A stretch of 64,000 nt of DNA, taken from assembly GCA_015143295.1 (NCBI GenBank), contig CM026551.1, positions 43,636,034-43,700,033 on the forward strand, in the 5' to 3' direction. The position numbers and the translations under genes are program-made. Below the pieces are notes generated by a model. That model made no database searches. It had not been told where the DNA came from and saw nothing but the letters and a program-made list of their open reading frames with translations. The stretch comes from Tetracentron sinense (taxonomy: Eukaryota > Streptophyta > Magnoliopsida > Trochodendrales > Trochodendraceae). Numbering within the stretch: position 1 is the stretch's first letter; the number at the start of each line of letters is the position of its first letter. This document shows positions 12,001 through 22,415 of this stretch, piece by piece.

Positions 12001-13044
12001 TTAATTTTCATTTGTGCATATATGTATTCTGATCACACTGTGAACAAATTTCTATTAACTAATGAAAATATAATTTTTTGTTGTTATATTACTCATGGTG
12101 GAGGTTAAATTTAGAAGTGGTTGTGAGGAGCTACAGGTGATAGGGGTTCCATGAAGGAGGATTTTTATTGGAAAACAATAGGAAGAATTATCATGGGAAA
12201 AAAGAACAATAATCACGGTTTATTAAACAATTGTGAGCTTTTAATTTTAAACAATCACAGTTAATAAAACTACGATTGTATGATGAACCCAAAATGAACG
12301 CAGTTTGAATGTATACTTGGTTATTTTGCGTATACATTCACTGTTATATAATTGTGATATTCGATATGACGTACGATCACACGTCGAAAGGTTGCGGTTC
12401 GTTATGCGTGCTATAACCGTGGTCAATGACCTATAGTTACAAGAAAAAACCATGAGCAATGAACATTTTCTTGTAGTGAAATAAAAGCAATGTAGGAGAA
12501 TATCCTTCATGTGATCGCAATATACCTACAACTGAAGTCCTCTCTGTATACTTACAACATCCTATAATGATTATCACACAAATTAAGTCAACTATGACCA
12601 TTTGATTTGATTCTTGGACCTCAGCTTTGATTTTTAGACTTTTTATAGCAGAATATCGTAATCATCTTCTACCTAGAGCATTCAAGTTTAAATGTTATAA
12701 TGACCATTTTATGTGTTGAACAAAACTATTTAGATGAAGATGGAGGGGGAGGGACAAAGAAAAAAGAAGAACAAGAAAGAAATGCAAAAAAAAAATTGAG
12801 TGCTTACACTCATCGTGAGAGGTGAAGCACAATGACGATGAGATGGTTCTTTAACCCTTTTGCAAGATCAACATTGGCGGATTGGTTCTTGCCAGCCTCT
12901 GCGAAATGGTATAGCTTTGTGAAGTAGATGATGAACTGAGAATTTTATCCCTTTATATGAATGGGGGCATTGATGTCATTTTACTTCAATCAAACCGGTA
13001 CAGAAGTCTGATTTGGTAATTTTGAGTTATTGATGCCCTCTGAC

Positions 13045-13747
13045 GTAAAATGATGATTATTAGATAGATTTTTTTTAGTAAAAATCCCTTTTTAAAATCC
13101 ATATGTTATTAATAGACTTCTCGTTCCACTTTTACCAACTTCTGGCCCTTAGAAATCAAAAGTTGGTTACAATAGCGAATGGTTTGTTATTCAGTTTTTT
13201 AATTCCTATTGAAGTAAAAAAGTGAAAAGGGGAGTAACTTCTCATGAGTGCATACCAAACATAAATTTTGACTTCTGTTTTTTAAAAAGTAGATTTTCCT
13301 ATGCAAACTGAATGCTTTTTTTTTTCTCTTTTTTTTAAGACGGAGTCCTAAAGAAATTAAGAGAACAGAAATATTCAAGCCAGATATGTGACATCGATGT
13401 CACCCTCTAGAAAAAGAGGTCAACAGGAGAAAAAGATCAAATAAAGGTCAATGCTTTGATAAGATGAAGTAAATCAAAGTTATTGACATTAACAAAATGG
13501 TAACAATGACTTATAAGGGGTAATATAGATCCAATAAAAGTCCCAAGATAGACATCAAATCCTATTCTTCCAACATAATAATAATCTAATACAAATTTGA
13601 ACTGATTTCAACTATCCTCTCATCAAATATAGATTTTTTTTATTACAACACTTTCATACAATTCCCTACTGGTGATTACTCCATGACTACTGATATAGGT
13701 TATAACTGGCAACCATAGCCAAAATCAATTACCACAAGAATGTGCTC
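13045..13747. other. Intergenic, no gene seen
   Basis: AT-rich sequence between the right TIR and the end of the dehydrogenase pseudogene. Part of it should include the original 3' untranslated region and polyadenylation region of that gene (minus strand), but no signal can be fixed. Confidence 0.5.
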
Positions 13748-14390
13748 TCAAACTAAAACTAGTTTAGTTAAGGTATTTGCTATATCTATGACAAATCAAT
13801 ATCTGATGTCACCTTTCGCGAGCCTGTCCATGGCTGTGTTGATATAATCCATGGGAATATATAACTTCAATATCTGCAGTAATGTGGTGCTTCCCTGCAA
13901 AATTGATCATCTCTTGTGTTTCCTTCATCCCACCGGTGATGCTTCCGGCAATAAGCTTCCTCCCCACTGTTCAAAATCAATGTATTGGTCATAATCGCTA
14001 CAAGAAAAATCCCACCTAACATTGTGATATTTCCTTGATCAAGATCTCTAATAAACAATGTAACCCAATTTTACTCGGATAAACATGAGGTTTACTCACT
14101 AAGGAGTGGCATGATGGGCAGTTCAACTGGTTTATGAAGATCTGGTGCACCTAACGATATTAGCTTCCCGTTAGGTTTCAGTAACTCGATCAACGGCCCA
14201 AGAGGGTGATGGGAAGTGACTATCGATGATGCCATCCATCGTGCCCGCAGCATCCTGCATGGTGAAGAACATTTAAGATAGAGAACTACATAATATGAAC
14301 TTGGTTATAAGGGAGATAACATCAAGTATGTTGTCCCATAGTTGGAATGTTAAACATGTCCCCCTTTGAAACATAACCTGACACGCCTAG

Positions 14391-14520
14391 GTTTGTCCCA
14401 GTGGTAGTGTATCTGCCTTTGGGGAGGAGTGACTCGTGTTCAAGTCCTGGTGTGGCCATTGAGTGCCCACCCTTGAGTTCTAACCCACCTAACCCTGACC
14501 CTTGACATAGATAGATAAAT
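14391..14520 (+). mobile_element. tRNA-derived SINE in intron 3 of the CAD pseudogene
   Basis: An internal RNA polymerase III promoter is present: box A-like TGGTAGTGTATCTG at 14402-14415 and box B GTTCAAGTCC at 14438-14447, about 22 bases apart. The sequence does not fold as a tRNA, and a non-tRNA tail follows (to about 14520, ending in a gatagataaatga-type A/T-rich stretch), as in plant SINEs. It is inserted opposite to the gene. Ends and target duplication could not be fixed. Confidence 0.6.
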
Positions 14521-14521
14521 G

Positions 14522-14797
14522 ATATTAGGGCTGTAAATGGATGCAGATATTATCCGTATCCAATTCGTATCCGAATCTGTTTAGTTGCATAATTAATAGG
14601 TATCCAGCACAGTGGATTCGGATAGTAAAATATTATCCGTTTATGATCGGATACGGATTCGGATACTATTATATCCGATCCGATAAAAATCCATCCAATT
14701 ATATAATATATATAAATAATATATTTTAAATTTATAAATTTATAATTGGATACGAATTCATATAGCTGATTACCGAAAAAAAAAAAAAAAAAAAAAC
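14522..14797. repeat. AT-rich dispersed repeat with (A) tract in CAD intron
   Basis: Begins tagggctgtaaatgg and has many near-copies of tatccg/cggata (tatccgtatcc, cggatacggattcgg, tatccgatccgat), then AT-rich DNA and a run of about 22 A at 14775-14796. The start resembles other plant repeats that begin TAGGG. The poly(A) could mark a retroposed end or simply be slippage. Confidence 0.45.
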
Positions 14798-15175
14798 CTA
14801 ACCTGCATTTGCTCTGAGTCACGGCTGATCAAAAATGAGTCAGCACCGAGTCGTTCAATAGCTTCCTTCTTCTTGCTTGGGGATGTACTGATCACAGTAA
14901 CCTTCATACCAAATGCCTTAGCAAACTTCACAGCTAGGTGGCCGAGTCCACCTAGCCCATCTACTCCCAAGTGCATCCCTGACTCACTGAATCCAAAAAA
15001 TTTCACGAGCGGCAAGAGCCTACCATGCATCCCACGCCTGCTTTATCTCCTACCTTGAATTTTTGTACATTGCACCCCACTTGGGTCACCACCCCCACAA
15101 TCTCATGCCTGTGTTATATGAAGGGCTTGTTATTTCTTTGAATTAATTAACAAAGTAATGTATTATGCAGAAATC

Positions 15176-15450
15176 TAGGGATGGCAATGGGTTGGTTCGA
15201 CTATTAATTTATACCATCAACACAAACCTGACGCATTTATAAACGTGAAATTAGGTCTGAAATCAATTCAAGCTGGCTTGTTGGCTCGGCTAGTTTGAAC
15301 CAAGCTCAAGTCAAGCTCGAACGAATCGAGTCATCCTTTATTTTTATTTTTTGAGGTTGAATTTTTTAACAAGTCAATTAACCTCTAGAAGCCCTGTAGA
15401 ATTTGTCTTGGCTTGGCTTGACTCGTTTAGGGCTCAGTTCGACAGGAACT
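15176..15450. repeat. Degenerate hAT-like repeat in CAD intron 2
   Basis: Begins ctagggatggcaatggg and contains repeated ggctcg / caagctcga motifs like the hAT-type elements at 17064-17568 and 24682-25701. No clear right terminus was found. It may have contributed to loss of the exon 2 splice donor nearby, but it does not touch the exon. Confidence 0.35.
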
Positions 15451-16066
15451 ATAATATGTGTATAATATTTTTTGATACTGTTATTAATATTAATACAAAA
15501 TAATATGTTTAACTTTCTTTGTCATAATATAATAAATAGTTTAAATGACTACTTATTATGACAAAGAAATGACTACTTAACGATATTAGCTTCCCATGAA
15601 CACTTGAGGTATGAAACCCTGTCATTTTGTCAAGAATGTTCAGACTAATTCAATGAAAAAAAAAAGTCTCAAGGCTAGCACTCCCCCGAAAAATATTAAT
15701 AGGGTATATAGAAATTCCGAAATCATCCCTAACAATATGTAGGTCTGAGTGGCAGATTCCACAGTAAAGGATCTTCACAGTGACATCATTGTCGCCATTG
15801 GCCCTGAAAACAAAATAATGGTCACAATATTAAACCAAGGACTGAAACACCATTACAACGCAGTTATGTCATCGTAATATAATCATATAATATACCTTCT
15901 GGTGAAGTGAAAAGGGGAGAGGATCCCTGAAGGATCTCTAGCTGCCCATCCAAAGGCTTTTTGACTCTGCTCTTCCTCTTCTGAATTTGACATTTTAGAA
16001 TAGAGACTCTTAGAATAGAGAGATATGTGTATGAGAGAGAGATGGTTTGCTTTGTAGGATTCGGGT

Positions 16067-16082
16067 TCTTATATATATATAG
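16067..16082 (-). promoter_or_regulatory. TATA box of the CAD-like pseudogene
   Basis: On the minus strand the sequence reads TATATATATAAG about 75 bases before the exon 1 ATG at 15993. Distance and sequence fit a plant TATA box with a short leader. The promoter may be a relic, since the coding part is broken. Confidence 0.6.
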
Positions 16083-16169
16083 GATAAATCTTGGGAAGAA
16101 AGTTGGTGGGCGTGGGCGAAAAAAAGGTTTGGGAAGACCCCCCTTAGCTCTTCCTTCTACGGAAGTATG

Positions 16170-16600
16170 TTTAATGGGGTCTGGCTTGGCATAGCAATGG
16201 GAATGGGACATGCATGTGAGATCCGAGCACAATCAATTGCAACTCGGGGAGAGTTCAATCACAACCACAAGTTTGGCAAGCAAGGACGAACTACTTTAAA
16301 CACATTCAGCAAACTCATGTCCCTTTTAACCTCTGTTAATTGTGTTTAATATTCACTAACCTTTGAGGGTCAATAATATAACCTTCTTTTAAAAATAAAA
16401 AATATTAATCTCAAGATTTAAAATTCTTAACCAGAGTTAAATATTTTTTTCTTCTAAAAACCAAGGGTCTATTGTTGAACCCCAAGAGTTAGTAAATCAT
16501 AACCATAGTTAATAAAACTTATAAGGGACACGTATGATATGTTGGTGCAATTGAAATCTCCCTAAGTTCAATTGTAAGTGACTGTGATCCGATCTCCATG
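16170..16600. repeat. Hairpin MITE related to the 6580-7170 element
   Basis: The left arm (catgtccctttta...taatataaccttcttttaaaaa in pieces, about 16315-16400) is mirrored by the right arm (ttctaaaaaccaaggg...agggacacg, about 16452-16532). The right arm shares aaaccaagg...gagt...atc..aaccat.gttaa with the 6580-7170 family. No gene is seen between 15994 and 17063 apart from this. Confidence 0.6.
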
Positions 16601-17063
16601 TAGATGCCCCTAAGCTTGAAAATGTATTTTAATACTAACCATGGCAAAGGACAATTGTTCATAAAAAAATTTAATCTATATTATTTAATAGGTATAACCA
16701 TGAGGTAAGGAGCTAGGCAACATAACTATTGAAAACTAAATATATCTTTATATCATGTTATTTAATTATTTAACGGGCCATAGTAAAGAGGCAAGGAAAT
16801 AGTTGTGTCCTGTAAACAAAGGGAATTAATAATACCCGTACGATATGTAGGAAATGATCCAAAAACTTAATCATAAAAAAAGTCGGGGACTATGCCCCCG
16901 AACCCCCATCCACCTAGACCCAGAATATTTCTTACCAATTTAATAATTCTTTACAAATCCATCAAAATTATTACAATTTCCATCAACCATTGTGTGTCCC
17001 TTCTACAAGAAAATCTTGGCTCCGCCATGAAGCCCATATTCTCAATAGTATCAGTGAACATTA

Positions 17064-17568
17064 TAGGGGTGTCAACGAGCCGAGCCAGCTAGCTCGGCTC
17101 TAAATAAACCGAGCTTAAGCTTTTACTTTGGGCTTGTTGAGCCGAGCCTTAAAAGTGAGCTCGAAAAATAAATGAGCCAAGCCTAAACAATAGGAGGCTC
17201 AGCTCGGCTCGATTAATTTTATAATAATACCCTTTAAAAATTAAATTTATATTATATATTTAGCATACTTTTTTTAGTAAGATATATTTAATATACATTA
17301 ACATAATTATTTCCATTTAAGTTCTAACTCAAACTTTCATGTGAGTCACATGACATCCCAAAAAAAATATCCTTTAATTTTTGTACTTATCAATGTATAT
17401 CTTTTTTTAAAAATTATCGAGCCGAGCTCGAGCTCAACGATTTGTGGATGAGCCGAGCTCGAGCTAACCGTTCTGAGCTCGAACCGAGCTCGAGCCAAGT
17501 CTGAGCATCTGTAAAAGTCAAACAAGCCAAGCCCGAGCATTGCCCAGCTTGGCTCGTTGACACCCCTA
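17064..17568. mobile_element. hAT-like non-autonomous element
   Basis: 505 bp. Starts TAGGGGTGTCAACGAGCC at 17064 and ends with its inverse GGCTCGTTGACACCCCTA at 17568, an 18 bp perfect terminal inverted repeat. Inside, ccgagctcgagc palindromes are repeated. The flanking eight bases (gaacatta and gcgaccat) do not match clearly, so the target duplication has decayed or the insertion is old. No transposase. The minus-strand frames here are artefacts of the GAGCTC repeats. Confidence 0.75.
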
Positions 17569-17689
17569 GCGACCATACTAGTTTCTCATGGTAGAACACT
17601 GCCCTAGGGTTATGTGTGACTTGAACCAAACTAGTACCTATTTGATATTTCATCATTTTTGACACTTTTCGCTATTTTTTAAACATAAT

Positions 17690-18950
17690 TAGATACTTGC
17701 TTGTGCGTGAGGACCAATATGTTGCATGATCATACATTCATACTTGCATGAGCTTAAACTGTTAGGACTATTGTAGGTTATTATTTCATTTATACAAAAT
17801 TTCTTTACTAATATAATGAGGATTGGTATGTTCAAAACGGTGATTGAAATTTTATTAATTCCAAAACTACCATTTCCTTGTTTCAAAGTTTGATTGAATT
17901 TTAGTTAATTCCAAAACCGCCCTTATACATATGGGTTGAATTTTAGTTAATTTCAAAACTACCCTTACATATATGGGTTAAAGTTTAGTTAATTCCAAAA
18001 CTGTCCTTACACAAATGGGTTCAAAATGCTTTTTAAAGTTTTGTTAATTTCAAATCTACCATTTCCTTGGTTCCAAGGTTGATTGAATTTTAGTTTATTC
18101 CAAAAATGCCCTTAACATATGGATTGAATTTAGTTAATTCCAAAATTGCCTTTACATATGGGTTCAAAACATTGACTATTTTACTTAATTTCAAACTATC
18201 TTTTACTTTTAGCTTGTATTAATATAGAGGACTTTTTCAACAAAAAATATAGGGACTTAAAAATATTGAAATTTAATATAATCCTAAAATTACCCTTTAT
18301 TAATATATAAAGCAATGTTTTCATAATTGGATAGGTTGTTGAAGTGGCTGAGTGGTCAGTTCCCGGTTTGACCGATCTGGTTGGATCATGTCTTTTTATT
18401 GTTAATTTGTTTTTTTTTTAATTTTCTTGGCCAAAATGTCCATAAAGTTTTTTTATTCTCAAAATGCCCTTAAGCCAAGTTTCTATACCTAAAATTTTCT
18501 CAAATTTTTTCCTATAATCAAAATGTCCTGAATATCTTTTAGTTCTCAAAATGTCCTTAGGTCAAATTTTTATACTTAAAATGCCTCACACATTTTGTAA
18601 CCCAAAATGCCCCTCAAATTTGCCCATATTGCATTTTCTTTATTTCTACAATGTCCCTCAATTTTTTTACACCCAAAATGCCCTCAATTTTTTAATACCC
18701 AAAATGCCCCTAAAGCTTTTGGGTTCTCAAAATGTTCCTATATCATGTTTTCTATACCCAACTTGTTTCTCACAATTTTTTACCTAAAATATTCTTCCAA
18801 GTTTTTATACCCAAAATATTTTTCAATTTTTTTTTCCAAAATGCCCCTCACTAGGGTCCCACTTCCCTGTCTCTTTGCCCCTCCCCTCTCTGTCACACGC
18901 ATCGCACGTGCAACCCACTAGTCTCTTTAATTCCAGTTGATTACCCTTGT
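17690..18950. repeat. Degenerate tandem and dispersed repeats
   Basis: 17860-18180 holds about six imperfect units with the core ttttagttaattccaaaactgcccttacatatgggtt (units vary in length). 18430-18850 holds many imperfect units of aaaatgcccctcaaattttt. The end (18840-18950, with cacacgcatcgcacgtgcaacccactag in pieces) is the inverse of the start of the repeats at 58160 and 63050, so this is a copy in the opposite orientation. Frames at 18551-18921 come from the repeats. Confidence 0.6.
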
Positions 18951-19279
18951 GCATAAATGGCTATCAAAATAATATTTAAAATTGAACCACTCAACAAAGA
19001 GGTGTGTTAATGCTTCTCAAACATTTCATTGACTCCCATCATGCAAGGGATTATAGAAATACTAACTTCAAAATCCTAGTAAAAAACGAACGTACTTAAC
19101 CTTACTTTAGGTTGCTCAAACAATAGCTTAAAACAATGTCTCAATTCCTATTCGCATAAATTGTTAAACATCCTTAGTAGAAGGGTATACTTGGATCATA
19201 GGGATAAATCATCTGTCAAAAGAAGTGCTAATCATCATTAAAACAAGGGTTTAGCCATCCTTCAAAAGAAAATGGTTCA
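18951..19279. other. Flank of the nest, no gene seen
   Basis: Low-complexity host flank. The 28 bases at 19081-19108 recur perfectly but inverted at 21045-21072 inside the 5' LTR of element A (see findings). Confidence 0.5.
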
Positions 19280-19679
19280 ACCATTGTAAAGACCCAAAAC
19301 TTCATGTTTTGAAATTTGTGCAAATTGAAAAAGGAACTTTTGTATTCGTATAAAAAAATACTGCATTTAAGTTCTATTGTGATTATATATATTATATGTC
19401 CAATTGATTAAGTATTAGAATGAAGAAAACAACCAAAACAGGAGAAACCAAGAGAGACTGGTCGACCACTATACCCACCGGTCAACCGGTAGTGCAAAAT
19501 GGGGTGAAAATTTTGTATGGGGTTTTTGGCAGAGAGTATGTAAACCACCAGTCGATCACCCGACCATGACCGGTCAACCGCCCTATCCCACCGGTTGTCT
19601 GTGCGTTGGATATTATGCCCAAAAACTTCCTTTTTTATGTAGGATTTCAAGATTTGGTAAGTTTAAGGACTCCAAAGTC

Positions 19680-19687
19680 TATAAATA
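19680..19687 (+). promoter_or_regulatory. TATA box of solo LTR D
   Basis: TATAAATA followed ten bases on by taactcgtgga, which also follows the TATA box of the element A LTR at 28579. This marks the likely U3/R boundary. A cluster of GGTCGACC/CCGGTC-type motifs lies just upstream (19459-19600). Confidence 0.6.
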
Positions 19688-20823
19688 GACATCTAACTCG
19701 TGGATTTTAGGGTTCCAAACATTCTAAGAGTTTTAGAAATCTGAGTGAGAGTTCAACATAGGGTTTTGCAAAGGGTGTTGCTTGGAGAATAAGGAGGAGA
19801 GCTTGGAGAACAACATCAAAAACCATTCACAAGCGATTGAACGTAGGAAAGCGATTGTGAAAGGTTTGATATACCAGCTAACCTAATGATACATATGATA
19901 AGGATTGATTAAGATTGATTACACATTGTGTTAATGTTTTGTTAAGCATGATTTACATGTTATGTTCTTTCATGATTCAAAAGGTTATGAGATTCAAGAT
20001 TTGGAATGAATTAATGGATACATATTATGATATGATTATTGGTTTCATGATTTAGTTGAAGATGATTATGAGAATCGATACATGATGATGGGTACTGATT
20101 TTAGTGTTTAATGCACATGTGATTGAATATGAAAGAAGAGATGTATGCCGGATTATGATCGAATGGATGATTATGGAATTGATGATCTTATGTTATGCTA
20201 TGATATTAAGAATCTTGTTAAAGCATGATTTGATTATAATACTGTACATGAATGATAAAGTATTATGGTCTGATTCACATGATAAATTATAAGTATCTAT
20301 GCATGTATAATGGTTGAATTTCAGTTAGGCAAATACTTAGAGGATGATTTTAATAACCTAGATTTTTTACCATCGTGGTATGGAACATTATGGTGGAGTT
20401 TCGATAGTGAGAAATCAGAATCTAAGGGATAACCTAAATGAAAGTTAATCATGACACTCAATCACATGTTCACGGTATGGTAAATTGTCAAGTCTGCACA
20501 TGATCATGCATCTGATACGAACTGACATGAATCTGATAAAGAACAGACAAGAATCTAGCACGGATCTAGTACGAACTGACATGCATTTGCACAAGTATCA
20601 CAAGTCTACACAAGTCATGAGTCTGAACATGTCATGGAATGATGATATGATATGCTTACATGTTTTTCGCACTCTGATCATATATATTATGATATGTATG
20701 ATATTACTGAAAGTGGATGATATTGTATATTATTAGCTAGACTTTATATTCACTGAGCACTTTGTTGCTTAGTCAAACTTTTGATGTCGGCAGATTTAGG
20801 TTCAGAACAATTCACAGAACCTT

Positions 20824-22117
20824 TGTAGAGGCCAAAAAAACTTTTTTTCTTGAAACTAGTACGCATTGAATCAAATCTAGAGATTTTGTTCAAAACATGT
20901 CAAATTATGTTTAAGTATGCTTGGTTAACGTTAATTGATGTTTAATCATGTCCAGATCTGATATTGGATGTTTTGGAATGTTTAACTACGGTTAAAAAGA
21001 GTACTAGGATGAATGGTTAAGGTTTAAAGCAAATAAAATGACCAAAAGTAAGGTTAAGTACGTTCGTTTTTTGTATAATGATTTTTGTATCGAATGATTT
21101 TAATTATGATTTTATTCTATGTAAATAAATTATTCATATGACTTTCATGTAAATTATGTCTAATTATGCATGTATATAGATTGGTTGAAATCTGGATAGG
21201 GGATACTTAGATAATGATATCAATGTCTTGAATCCGCTAACCTTAGAGTTATGGGTGGCTTTGGTGGGATTTGATGTTTTGACATCGGAATCTAAGGGAT
21301 AACCTCGATGGAAGTTGATTATGACACTTAAACACATTTTGGACCGCATGATAAGTATTATAAGCACATGTCTCACAAATCCAAGCACAAGCTCAAGTAC
21401 ATGTTCATGCATAAGAACTTTCATGTTACAAGCATTGGGGAACTTTAATGTTACAGGCATAATCAAATTATCTTACAAGCATTGATGCACATGCTTCCAT
21501 AAACTTTCATGATCATGCACAAGTCTCACATGTCTACACAAGTCACGAGTCTTACATGTCATGGATGATTTTATGTTTACATGTTTCCGCACATGCACTA
21601 TAAGATATGTCTATTTATGATAAATCATGACCATGATTATAAGTTATGATATTGTTAGCTAGAATTTGTGTGCACTGAACTCTCGTTTGCTCAGTCATAC
21701 TTTTTATGTCGATAGTTTCAGGAGGGTTTGACATTTGTGCTCCGGAACCTTGGATAGAAGAGAAGTAGCAAGAAGAGCAGGAATTGATTATTTCAAGGAA
21801 GAGATTAATCCGGACTACTATCCATACTATTGAATTTTAGTTAGTTTACTTTATTTTAGTTGAAAGGAATGTAATAAGACAGAGTTAAAGATGTTGCTTA
21901 GGTTTTAAATTTTAAATTGAGATCATATGAGTGGTTGGATTATTATTTGTTAGTTGGTCGACAATTGAATTAGATTGGAGTTACATTTGATTTAATATAG
22001 AAGAAATTTTCAAATTTATATTTAGTTCACCTTGCATGTTATATGGATATGGATATGAATGCAGTGTCACAGGTCTAAAGTTCTATTTAGGCCAACATGG
22101 GATTTTGGGGCACGATA
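20824..22117 (+). repeat. 5' LTR of element A (deleted copy)
   Basis: 1,294 bp from TGTAGAGGCC to CACGATA, just before the primer site. The final CA has become TA. Compared with the 3' LTR it lacks about 700 bp, including the TATA box and the CGATCG cluster. At the deletion point (21045-21072) sits a 28-base filler identical to an inverted upstream sequence. Without U3 core sequences this LTR could not start transcription normally. Confidence 0.88.
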
Positions 22118-22121
22118 GAGG

Positions 22122-22133
22122 TGGTATCAAAGC
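22122..22133 (+). other. Primer binding site of element A
   Basis: TGGTATCAAAGC four bases after the LTR end, one base from the tRNA-Met-complementary site TGGTATCAGAGC used by most plant gypsy and copia elements. Element C has the same site at 47171-47182. Confidence 0.8.
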
Positions 22134-22415
22134 TCAAGGAATTAAGTCCCTTAGGGATATGAAAATTGATCAAGTAGAACCTATGATTGATTTAGGATAT
22201 CAGTATGATACTGACAAAGTTAGTATAAGTGAACCTAGTGTTTCTACACTTAGAAGTTCCTTAGGAACAAGAAAAATCAGTCAAGGTGAGAAAAGAAATT
22301 AATATCAAGAATAATACACTAGAGTTGTCTAGGTTTAAACTTGGGTGTTAGTTATATGATTAAACTATCCATATGAGAGACTTATGGTTTACTGTTTTCT
22401 CTTAGGATAACCAAG

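Larger units (their letters stand above)
8069..12478 (+). mobile_element. CACTA (En/Spm-type) DNA transposon
   Basis: Begins CACTACTACAAAA at 8069 and ends TTTTCTTGTAGTG at 12478, the expected inverted CACTA termini, giving 4,410 bp. Both ends, and an inner block at 9100-9450, hold many hyphenated inverted repeats of the type tcacggtt...aaccgtga (8160-8300, 9110-9180, 12200-12430), typical subterminal repeats. Flanking triplets are AAG and AAA, one mismatch for the usual 3 bp duplication. It carries a broken Ulp1-like gene but no recognisable transposase, so it looks non-autonomous. Confidence 0.85.
7433..13044. mobile_element. Probable Mutator-like element, host of a CACTA insertion
   Basis: The left end (7433-7515) and right end (12964-13044) are inverted copies over about 80 bp: ataactcaaaattatt and aagtaaaatgacatcaatgcc on the left are mirrored by ggcattgatgtcatttta and aattttgagttat on the right. 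Weaker inverted similarity continues outwards to about 7370 and 13090, suggesting long TIRs as in Mutator-like elements. Between the TIRs lie flanks of about 500 bp and the nested CACTA element. No MULE transposase is recognised and no clean 9 bp target duplication was found, so the class is inference. Confidence 0.55.
13748..15993 (-). pseudogene. Cinnamyl alcohol dehydrogenase-like pseudogene, five exons
   Basis: Zinc alcohol dehydrogenase of the CAD family, which reduces cinnamaldehydes in lignin and phenylpropanoid synthesis. Exon 1 (15896-15993) starts MSNSEEEE and holds [22 protein letters not shown] in pieces. Exon 2 (about 15697-15803) has VKILYCGICHSDLH with the catalytic-zinc Cys. 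Exon 3 (14803-15108) has [22 protein letters not shown] and the NADP-binding [17 protein letters not shown]. Exon 4 is 14100-14254 (LLKPNGKL) and exon 5 is 13748-13966 (MGRKLIAGS...GGMKETQEM). GT-AG sites are visible for introns 1, 3 and 4. Damage: exon 2 loses its end and donor; exon 3 lacks the structural-zinc loop and following residues and has a stop or frameshift at the join; exon 4 has a frameshift; exon 5 has a four-base insertion and a TGA where the family has Arg (RYRFVID). Intron structure shows an old gene copy, not a retrocopy. Confidence 0.93.

Noticed and set aside
14391-14470. tRNA gene from box A and box B
   Set aside because: No acceptor stem or anticodon arm can be formed; a SINE head fits.
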